DNA of 64,000 nt from Plantimonas leprariae. Its GTDB lineage: Bacteria > Pseudomonadota > Alphaproteobacteria > Rhizobiales > Rhizobiaceae. Shown piece by piece: positions 56,809 through 64,000 of the stretch; position 1 is the first letter of the stretch; every line of letters starts with the position of its first letter. The position numbers were made by a program, and so were the translations under genes. The stretch is taken from the NCBI RefSeq assembly GCF_008802405.1, contig NZ_VZDO01000019.1, forward strand, positions 31,672 to 95,671, in the 5' to 3' direction. The notes under the pieces are model-generated. The model worked only from the letters and a program-made list of their open reading frames with translations, did not search any database and had not been told where the DNA came from.

Positions 56809-57969
56809 ATGCTTCCCCGTTTCGTTACCGCCGTTCTCGCGGCCGCGCTCCTTTCCTCCTCGGCGCTCGCCGCCTCGCCGGCGCCGAGCGATCCGGCGGC
56901 GGTGAGCCCGGACGCGCCGACCCCGCCGCCCGCCATCGCGCCGCCGGACCTGTCGGAACAGGCGATCAACACGGCCGACTTCGCCGGCTACGAGGCGCGG
57001 TTGCGGGCAAAGGACGAGGCGGCGAAGCTGGCGGCCTCGGCGCCGGCCGACGCGACCGCGAAGCCCGATCCGGTCGCCGCGACGATCGAAGGCGACGACG
57101 CGGAGAAGGCCAAGGACGCGCCGGACCCGTTCCTCGTCCGCGTCCAGGTGTTGCTCGACCGGGCGCATGCCTCGCCGGGCGTGGTCGATGGGCGCGACGG
57201 CGGCAACACGACGAAGGCCGTGCGCTCCTACGCCGACCTGAAGGGCGAGAAGGGCAGCGGCGCGATCGACGCCGGGTTCTGGCAGGCGCTGGCGGCGGAC
57301 GGCGCCCCGGCGGTCATGCGCTACACGATCAGCGACGACGACCTGCGCCAAGAGTTCATCGGCGAGGTGCCGGAGGACTACGCCAAGCTCGCGAAGCTCG
57401 ACTGCGCCTGCTACCGCGACGCCGCCGAGATGTTCGCGGAGCGCTTCCACATGGACGAGGATCTCCTGAAGGCGATGAATCCGAACGTGGACTTCGGCAA
57501 GGCCGGCACCGCGATCCTCGTCGCGGATCCGGGCCCGGATCCTGATCCCGCGATGAAGGTCGCGCATATCGTCGTCGACAAGGACCGGGGCGAACTCTTC
57601 GCCTACGGCGAGGACAAGAAGCTGATCGTCGCCTATCCCGCGACCATCGGCTCGTCCGATACGCCGTCGCCCTCGGGCAAGATGAAGGTGAACGGCAGCG
57701 CGAAGAACCCGAAATACGAGTACGACCCGAAGAACTTCGTGCAGGGCAAGAACCGCAAGGAGCTGACGCTGCCGGCCGGGCCGAACGGGCCGGTTGGCAA
57801 TGTCTGGATCGACCTGTCGAAGCCGACCTACGGCATCCATGGCACGCCCGAGCCCTCGAAGATCGACAAGACCAACAGCCACGGCTGCGTGCGCCTGACC
57901 AACTGGGACGCGCAGGCGCTGTCGCGTCTCGTCCAGCCGCAGAAGACGACGGTCGAGTTCAAGGGCTGA
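56809..57969 (+). CDS. L,D-transpeptidase (YkuD), second of a tandem pair
   Basis: This 386-residue exported protein begins with a signal peptide ('RFVTAVLAAALLSSSALAASPAP'); the ATG at 56809 is preferred to a GTG at 56800. It has a similar peptidoglycan-binding-like part ('VQVLLDRAHASPGVVDGRDGGNTTKAVRSYA') and a YkuD domain whose active site region 'YGIHGTPEPSKIDKTNSHGCVRLTNWD' is almost identical to the preceding gene. The two arose by duplication. Its stop overlaps the extensin-like gene (TGATG), so all are likely one operon for cell-wall work. Confidence 0.9.
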   Translation: MLPRFVTAVLAAALLSSSALAASPAPSDPAAVSPDAPTPPPAIAPPDLSEQAINTADFAGYEARLRAKDEAAKLAASAPADATAKPDPVAATIEGDDAEKAKDAPDPFLVRVQVLLDRAHASPGVVDGRDGGNTTKAVRSYADLKGEKGSGAIDAGFWQALAADGAPAVMRYTISDDDLRQEFIGEVPEDYAKLAKLDCACYRDAAEMFAERFHMDEDLLKAMNPNVDFGKAGTAILVADPGPDPDPAMKVAHIVVDKDRGELFAYGEDKKLIVAYPATIGSSDTPSPSGKMKVNGSAKNPKYEYDPKNFVQGKNRKELTLPAGPNGPVGNVWIDLSKPTYGIHGTPEPSKIDKTNSHGCVRLTNWDAQALSRLVQPQKTTVEFKG

Positions 57970-59300
57970 TGGCACGAACGTTCGGACCCGCGGCGAGCGT
58001 CGCGCTGGCGCTCGCGCTCGCCCTGCCGCTCGGCCTCGCCGAGCCGGCGCCTGCCGCCGAGCGCGGCTCGAACCCGGTGGAGAACTTCATGCGCCGGGTG
58101 TTCGGCCCGCCGCACCGGGCGAAGCAGCCGACGCGCAGCCGCACGCGGCAGCAGGCGAAGCCGAAGCCGAAGCCCGCCGCGCCGCCGGTTGCCGGTACGG
58201 GTGCGGCCGCAGGTGCTGCGGGCGCTGCTGCAGCGGTCGGGGCCGCGGCAGCGGCTACAGGTGCAGCGGCGGAGCCGGTGCCGACGCCCGCGCCGCGTCC
58301 CGAGACCGCCGGTGGCGAGAACGCGGCGGGAACTCCGGCGAAGGATGCCGCGGCGCCCGAGGCGGTGGAGAAGAAGGACGAGGCGGCGAAGGACGCTCCT
58401 TCCGCCGCCGATGACGCGGCGAAGAAGCCGAGCGAAGGCGCAACGGCTCCATCGGTGCCGGCTGCCGGCCCATCCTCGGCGGCCGAAGGCGAGGCAGGCG
58501 CCACCGCGCCGGTGCCCGGCCAGCCGGATGCGGTCCAGCCGGCGGTTCCCGCCGAAGCGAAGCCGGTGGAGGAGTTGCCGGTGCCGGACGCGCGGCCGGC
58601 CGACGCGCCGCCCCCGCCACCGACCGGCGAGGCTCCGGCGAAGGGACAGGCCGGCGCGGAGCCGCCGAAGCCCGAGGACGCGCCGAATTCGACGGACAAG
58701 CTGAAAAGCCGCCAGCCGGTGATCGATCCGGCGACAAGCGTCGTCGCCGCGGCCGCGATCGAGGACGCCATCGAATGCGAGGCGGAGCTGAAGCGGCGCG
58801 GCGCGGTGTTCACGGTGAAGCCCTCGATCAGCGAGGGCGAGTGCGGGGTGCTCCGGCCGATCGATTTCGAGCGCTCCTCGACGGGCATCAAGGTCGGACC
58901 GAACACGCAGATGCTCTGCCGCGCGGCGCTGGCGCTCGACGTCTGGCTGGCCGACAGCGTGGCGCCGGCGGCGAAGGCGAACTTCCCGGATCGTAAGCTG
59001 ATCGAGTTCCAGCACGCCTCGACCTATGTCTGCCGGCCGCGGGCCAGCGAGAGCGGCATCTCCGAACACGCGCGCGGCAGCGCGATCGACATCGGCTCGT
59101 TCGGCTTCGACAAGGGCGAGGCGATCGGCGTCGCGGCGCGCGACGCCGGCTCGCCGGAAGCGAAGTTCCTCGACGCCGTCCGGGCCGGCGCCTGCGGGCC
59201 GTTCAAGACGGTGCTCGGACCCGGCACCGATCCGGACCACGCGACCCACTTCCATCTCGACATCGCGGCGCGTCGGAACGGCGCGACCTACTGCAAGTAG
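57969..59300 (+). CDS. Extensin-like C-terminal domain protein
   Basis: This 443-residue exported protein has a signal peptide ('SVALALALALPLGLAEPAPAAE') and a long Ala/Pro/Glu-rich low-complexity part from about residue 55 to 245. Then comes the extensin-like domain with 'ECEAELKRRGAVF', 'CGVLRPIDFE', 'SEHARGSAIDIGSFG' and 'HATHFHLDIAARRNGATYC'. The His/Asp pattern (S-x-H-x3-G-x-A-x-D ... H-x-H) is that of zinc LAS-type peptidases, so it may be a peptidoglycan endopeptidase. It is translationally coupled to the L,D-transpeptidase before it. Confidence 0.87.
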   Translation: MARTFGPAASVALALALALPLGLAEPAPAAERGSNPVENFMRRVFGPPHRAKQPTRSRTRQQAKPKPKPAAPPVAGTGAAAGAAGAAAAVGAAAAATGAAAEPVPTPAPRPETAGGENAAGTPAKDAAAPEAVEKKDEAAKDAPSAADDAAKKPSEGATAPSVPAAGPSSAAEGEAGATAPVPGQPDAVQPAVPAEAKPVEELPVPDARPADAPPPPPTGEAPAKGQAGAEPPKPEDAPNSTDKLKSRQPVIDPATSVVAAAAIEDAIECEAELKRRGAVFTVKPSISEGECGVLRPIDFERSSTGIKVGPNTQMLCRAALALDVWLADSVAPAAKANFPDRKLIEFQHASTYVCRPRASESGISEHARGSAIDIGSFGFDKGEAIGVAARDAGSPEAKFLDAVRAGACGPFKTVLGPGTDPDHATHFHLDIAARRNGATYCK

Positions 59301-59362
59301 GCGCTGGGCCTTTCCGGCACCGGCGCTAGATCGCGGCTGACCGTCACGCAGGAATGCCGCCG

Positions 59363-60418
<1,056 letters not shown>

Positions 60419-60423
60419 CGGAA

Positions 60424-60462
60424 CCTCGCGGGTGAAAGACCCGGCCAGCCGACCCCGCGAGG
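60424..60462. terminator. Inverted repeat between convergent genes
   Basis: CCTCGCGGG (60424-60432) and CCCGCGAGG (60454-60462) are perfect inverted repeats with an inner GGGT/ACCC alternative hairpin. It lies between the aldo/keto reductase and lysR stops. There is no T run. Confidence 0.5.
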
Positions 60463-60509
60463 CTTCGCCGCGCACTCTCAGGGCGGCGTAACGCTTCAGC
60501 CGGTTCTGG

Positions 60510-61394
60510 TCAGGCGAACAGCCGCTCGCCGAGACCGGCGACGGCGGCGAAGCTCGCCGCGACGTGGCCGGCGAGGACGCGAGCCGCGGGACCGGCATTC
60601 TCCCGCAGGCGCATATAGACGTCGTAGCGTCCGAGCTCCGGCAGCCCGGCTTCGGAACCGAGGCGGACAAAGGGTGGCCGCGCCACGCTGAGCGGCAGGG
60701 GCGCGACGGCGAGGTCCGCTTCCACCGCGGCGATCTGGCCCTGACAATGCTCGCTCGTATAGGCGACGCGATAGTCGATGCCGGCCCGCGCCAGGCCGTC
60801 GAGAGCGCGGTCGCGCCACGAACAGCCGGCCTCGGCGATTGCGAGCGGCAGCGGGCGGCGCTCGCTCGCGATGCCGTGCTTGCGGCCGATCCAGACGAGT
60901 TCCTCCTCGTGGATACGGGTGCTGCGGCCGTTGGCCTCCGCCGAATTCGTGTAGATGGCGAGGTCGAGGTCGCCACGGTCGCAGGCGCTCCGCAGGTTCC
61001 GGCTGGCATCCAGCCGCACCTCGACGTCGACATGCGGGTGCGTGCCGGCGAAGCGGCCGAGCATCTTCGGGATGGCGTAGATGCCGGAATCGTTCGGCGC
61101 GCCGAAGCGGATGCGGCCCTCGACCTCCGGCAGACCCATCCGCGCCGCGGCCTCGTCGTGGAGCGCCAGGAGGCGGCGAGAATAGCCGACCAACGTCTCG
61201 CCTTCCTCCGTCAAGGCGACGTCGCGCGTCGTGCGGCGGAAGAGCTGACGCCCGACCGCCTCCTCCAGCCGCTTGACCTGCAGGCTCACCGCCGAGGGCG
61301 TGCGATGGACGCGCTCCGCGGCGCGGGAGAAATTGCCGCTCTCCGCGATCGCGAGGAAGGTTCGGAGGAGGTCGATTTCCAACGACGGAAGCAT
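60510..61394 (-). CDS. LysR family transcriptional regulator
   Basis: This 294-residue regulator has the N-terminal helix-turn-helix 'DLLRTFLAIAESGNFSRAAERVHRTPSAVSLQVKRLEEAVGRQLFRRTTRDVALTEEGETLVGYSRRLL', typical of LysR, and a substrate-binding domain starting 'EVEGRIRFGAPNDSGIYAIPKMLGRFAGTHPHVDVEVR'. It is divergent from the small DUF1127-like gene, and an AT-rich interval with a near dyad lies between them. In Brucella a LysR protein (VtlR) activates DUF1127 genes, so a similar link is possible here; that is inference. Ligand unknown. Confidence 0.92.
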   Translation of the reverse strand: MLPSLEIDLLRTFLAIAESGNFSRAAERVHRTPSAVSLQVKRLEEAVGRQLFRRTTRDVALTEEGETLVGYSRRLLALHDEAAARMGLPEVEGRIRFGAPNDSGIYAIPKMLGRFAGTHPHVDVEVRLDASRNLRSACDRGDLDLAIYTNSAEANGRSTRIHEEELVWIGRKHGIASERRPLPLAIAEAGCSWRDRALDGLARAGIDYRVAYTSEHCQGQIAAVEADLAVAPLPLSVARPPFVRLGSEAGLPELGRYDVYMRLRENAGPAARVLAGHVAASFAAVAGLGERLFA

Positions 61395-61413
61395 CGGACG
61401 CAGGCTATTTCTT

Positions 61414-61430
61414 TTCGAGATTTTCTCAAA
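61414..61430. promoter_or_regulatory. Candidate LysR operator
   Basis: TTCGAGA-TTT-TCTCAAA is a dyad with one mismatch, in an AT-rich stretch unusual for this genome, 20 bases before the lysR start and 74 before the small gene. It fits the T-N11-A pattern of LysR sites. Confidence 0.45.
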
Positions 61431-61503
61431 GCATATATTTTATCTTCTCGTTTCAGTCATCAATGAAAAGGGCGCATGGTCGGGCGATCAGAGGAGATCG
61501 CGC

Positions 61504-61842
61504 ATGGACACCCTGCTCGAAAACGGTTGGATACTCGGCTTCGCCGGTCTGATCGCCGGGCGTCGCCAGCGCCGTGGTCGCGCGGCAAGCGACAGCGAGG
61601 CAATGCGGCTTTCGCCGCAATTGCGGGCGGATATCGGCCTGTCGGAGAGCGGCGACCTGTTCGTCGCGGAGGATACCGGCCCGACTCCGCGGGCGAGCCC
61701 GGAAAACCGCCCCGCGGCGCTTAGCGCTGCGCGACCCGCTGCGCTTCCGCCCGGTCCTTCAGGAGTTCGTCGATCCGGTCGCGCTCCTTGCGGAACGTGT
61801 CGAGTTCCTCGCCCTGCAGCACGTGGCCGGCCGGGAACTTGA
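61504..61842 (+). CDS. Small DUF1127-like protein with extended tail
   Basis: The frame from the ATG at 61504 (ribosome site AGAGGAGA) encodes 112 residues. 'LIAGRRQRRGRAASDSEAMRLSPQLRADIGLSESGDLF' resembles the arginine-rich DUF1127 core, in which RxxR ... LxxDIGLS is usual. Such proteins are 45-70 residues; here the frame runs on for a further Pro/Ala/Arg-rich tail whose final 122 bases overlap the antisense 3' end of the M23 gene. The tail may be an artefact of reading through or a real extension. It is divergent from lysR. Confidence 0.6.
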   Translation: MDTLLENGWILGFAGLIAGRRQRRGRAASDSEAMRLSPQLRADIGLSESGDLFVAEDTGPTPRASPENRPAALSAARPAALPPGPSGVRRSGRAPCGTCRVPRPAARGRPGT

Positions 61843-63658
61843 TGCGCATCGGATCGACCTTCTGGCCGTTCACGATCACCTCGTAGTGGAGATGGTTGCC
61901 GGTGGAGAGGCCGCTCGAACCGACCGCGCCGATCACCTGACCCTGGCGGATCGCGGCGCCGGGCTGGACGCCGCGGGCGATGGCGCTCTGGTGGGAATAG
62001 GACGTCTCGTAGCCGTTGGCGTGGCGGATGATGGTTTGGCGGCCGTAGCCGCTGGTCCAGCCGGCCGATTCCACGACGCCGTCGCCGCTGGCGAGGATCG
62101 GCGTTCCGGCGGGCGCGGCCCAGTCGACGCCCCAGTGCGGCCGGGCATAGCCGAGGATCGGATGGACGCGCCCCCCGAAGGGCGAGGTGAAGCGGCCGTT
62201 CGGCACCGGGGTGCGGAGCAGGAACTGCTTGGCGCTGCGGCCGTCGCGATCGAAATAGTCGTAGCGGTTCTCGCCCTCGGCGCGGAAGCGGTAGTAGCGT
62301 TTCGACTGGCCGCCGAAGCTCGCCTCCACGTAGAGGATCTGCGAGTTGTCGCTGGCGGTCTCCTCGCCCTCGTCCATGGTGAAGAACACGACGAGCCGGT
62401 CCTCGGGACCGACCCTCGCCTGGAAGTCGATGTCGGGCGAGAGGATCTTGAGAAGTTGCCGGCACATGCGGTCGTTCAGGCCGTAGGCGAGCGCCGCCTG
62501 ATAGATCCCGTCGTAGGCGGTCGGCATGTCGGCGCGGAGCGGCGCTTCGGTGGCGTTCTCGTCGAAGGCCTGCGCGACGGCGTCGCTGACGCCGGGCTCG
62601 GCCGCGGCGGTGAAGGCGCCGCTGTCGGCTTCCGCGACGGTCGCGACATGGGTGGTGCCGCGATAGGCCGACAGCCGCACGATCCGCTTGGCGTCGTCCC
62701 GCGACTGGCTGCCGACGCGAAGGACGGCGCCGGCATCGAGCTCGTCGCTTCCGAGCTGCTCGGCGAGCGCGTCCGCTGCCCCTTCCGCCTCGCTTCCCGT
62801 ATAGCCGCTGTCGGCGAGCGCCTTCCCGATCGAGACGGTTTCGCGGAACGGGATGATCTCTTCGGCATAGCGCGAGGCTTCCGCCGGCGTTTCACGCGGC
62901 GCGACGGAGACGTTCTCCGGCACGATGCGGAAGGCCGAGCCCGGCTCGTAGACGGCGACGTCGCCCCCGCCGCCGCTCGCGAAGCGCGAGGCGTCGAAGG
63001 GCTCCGCCGAGGCGACCTGCACCGGCTTTTCGGAGAGCGTCGGCGAGGCCGCCCGCACCAGTGCTTCGGCTTCCGCGTCCGACGCCTCGTCGTCCGGGCC
63101 GGGCAGGTCGGCCGGCGTGAACGGCAGCATCTTGAGGCTCATCTCGCTCTCGACCTTCGCGCCGTAGATCTGCGCGCCGTCCGCGCCCGAGGCGGGATCG
63201 GCGTCCGCGCCGGCGGTATCGGCGAACATGGTCATGGCGTTGAAGGGCGGATAGTCGGCGCTGACCGTGTTGCGGGCGGCGAGCGCCATGTTGACGTAGC
63301 CGAAGGGCAGGGTGCGGATCACCTCGCGGTCGCCGTCCTTCGTCATCGTCGAGAGTTCGATCGTCTCGCGGTTGCGCGCCTGCGGCAGCATGGCGGCGAC
63401 GAGACGCTCGCCCTTGTCAGACAGGCTGTCGGGCTCGCCGGCAGCGATACGCACGCGCTGGGGAGAGGACAGGTCACGATGGCCGTCGAGCGCGGCGGCG
63501 AGCGCGATGCCCATGAGGGCGCTGGAGGTCAGGCCGGTGAGCAGCGTCCCGGCGAGCCAGCGAGCGGAGACCTGCCGCTTGTCGGGCTTGCGGCGGCGGT
63601 CGGCGACGAGCGCCGGCTCGTCTCCGAAATGCAGCCGATTCCGCGCGTCGTTGTGCAA
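61721..63658 (-). CDS. M23 family peptidoglycan endopeptidase
   Basis: This 645-residue protein has a membrane span at about residues 34-57 ('WLAGTLLTGLTSSALMGIALAAAL'), a long middle region with LysM/OapA-like elements ('ETVSIGKALADSGYTGSEAEG'), and a C-terminal M23 domain. Zinc ligands are in 'HPILGYARPHWGVDWAAPAGTPI' (H...HxxxD) and 'GNHLHYEVIVNG' (HxH). It would cut murein cross-links. The only start before the span with a ribosome site is TTG at 63658 (GAGGGG six to nine bases upstream). The end is acidic/helical. A small gene overlaps its 3' end on the other strand. Confidence 0.9.
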   Translation of the reverse strand: MHNDARNRLHFGDEPALVADRRRKPDKRQVSARWLAGTLLTGLTSSALMGIALAAALDGHRDLSSPQRVRIAAGEPDSLSDKGERLVAAMLPQARNRETIELSTMTKDGDREVIRTLPFGYVNMALAARNTVSADYPPFNAMTMFADTAGADADPASGADGAQIYGAKVESEMSLKMLPFTPADLPGPDDEASDAEAEALVRAASPTLSEKPVQVASAEPFDASRFASGGGGDVAVYEPGSAFRIVPENVSVAPRETPAEASRYAEEIIPFRETVSIGKALADSGYTGSEAEGAADALAEQLGSDELDAGAVLRVGSQSRDDAKRIVRLSAYRGTTHVATVAEADSGAFTAAAEPGVSDAVAQAFDENATEAPLRADMPTAYDGIYQAALAYGLNDRMCRQLLKILSPDIDFQARVGPEDRLVVFFTMDEGEETASDNSQILYVEASFGGQSKRYYRFRAEGENRYDYFDRDGRSAKQFLLRTPVPNGRFTSPFGGRVHPILGYARPHWGVDWAAPAGTPILASGDGVVESAGWTSGYGRQTIIRHANGYETSYSHQSAIARGVQPGAAIRQGQVIGAVGSSGLSTGNHLHYEVIVNGQKVDPMRIKFPAGHVLQGEELDTFRKERDRIDELLKDRAEAQRVAQR

Positions 63659-64000
63659 ACCGAACCCCTCGATGTCCGCCGCGGGTCATAGCGAACAAGT
63701 TGTCGGAATCGGGACGAGACGCACCGGAGACCCGGCGCGCTTCGAAACCGACATGTCGGATTTGCTGTTCCTGCGGGCTATCTGTCAACGGTGCGGGCGG
63801 GAGGCAGCGGGCTTGTATGACTCCCGGTTCCGCCACGGACGGCGAGAGGGCGGGCGCAAATAATTTCATCCAATCGTCATCGTCCCGAAAAACCCTGTTG
63901 ACATCGGAGAGGGGCAGGGCCTATATCGCACTCATCGACGGCGGCGGCGTCGCCGGCGAGCCAGCGAGTTCGTCTCTGGGTTTCGGCTTAGGGATGGGGT
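63659..64000. other. Gene-free region ending in an rRNA-type promoter
   Basis: No protein gene is supported in these 342 bases. The left part leads to the M23 start; AT-rich bases around 63855-63897 precede a strong promoter (63898-63927). The last 70 bases are GC-rich and look like an rRNA operon leader, but no mature rRNA sequence is reached. Confidence 0.6.
63898..63927 (+). promoter_or_regulatory. Strong promoter, rrn type
   Basis: TTGACA (63898-63903), 17 bases, CTATAT (63921-63926). This is the alphaproteobacterial consensus TTGAC-N17-CTATAT seen before rRNA operons. The upstream AT-rich tract could serve as an UP element. It points out of the window towards a likely 16S gene. Confidence 0.75.

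Overview
The window is a GC-rich chromosomal segment from an alphaproteobacterium, most probably of the order Hyphomicrobiales (Rhizobiales). The evidence is the gene orders, which are typical of that group: chorismate mutase-hisC-tyrA divergent from metX-metW; bolA / J-domain protein / cobS-cobT; DUF3108-rpmB; aroK-aroB next to xerD; prfA-prmC-DUF4167; comF-grxC-nit-DUF1178-DUF1289. CtrA-like and Irr-like DNA sites also fit. Family or genus cannot be fixed from the sequence alone. Almost everything is core genome. I see no phage, insertion sequence, tRNA or CRISPR array.

Layout. 1-5.3 kb: tail of a DUF2125 protein, aromatic amino acid genes (tyrA, hisC, chorismate mutase) and methionine genes (metX, metW). 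5.3-9 kb: an aldo/keto reductase, a methyltransferase, glyoxalase II, a cupin protein and a HigBA toxin-antitoxin pair. 9-21 kb: a DMT exporter, DUF3108, rpmB, a queuosine-precursor transporter, a phytase-like esterase, cobaltochelatase cobT-cobS, a J-domain protein, bolA, aroB-aroK, xerD and accA. 21-30.8 kb: a lipoprotein L,D-transpeptidase behind a CtrA-like box, an MmyB-type regulator divergent from an SDR enzyme, secA, a parvulin isomerase, argJ, a GNAT enzyme and mutT. 31-38.7 kb: a methyltransferase, comF, grxC, nit, DUF1178, two tandem DUF1289 genes, a gene-free structured spacer, a MarR/SnoaL pair, dps behind twin palindromes, and ubiG. 38.9-53.2 kb: an MHYT-GGDEF-EAL protein, lysC, ptsP, prfA, prmC, DUF4167, an FAD oxidoreductase and clpB. 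53.2-64 kb: a PIN-toxin pair, PRC-barrel protein, aldo/keto reductase, an L,D-transpeptidase pair plus extensin-like protein, a third aldo/keto reductase, a LysR regulator beside a DUF1127-like small gene, an M23 endopeptidase, and at the edge an rRNA-type promoter pointing out of the window.

Functional themes are amino acid and shikimate synthesis, cobalamin synthesis, translation termination (prfA-prmC), protein export and folding (secA, parvulin, clpB, J-domain protein) and peptidoglycan remodelling (three L,D-transpeptidases, an extensin-like protein and an M23 protein). Many neighbouring genes are joined by four-base NTGA stop/start overlaps, with ATG, GTG, TTG and apparently even CTG as the second start.

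No clearly new multi-gene system stands out. The best leads are regulatory and translational: the apparent CTG start of prmC, the two perfect palindromes in front of dps, the CtrA-like box plus 16-bp palindrome before the L,D-transpeptidase, the dyad between the MmyB regulator and the SDR gene, and the PIN toxin with an unfamiliar antitoxin candidate.
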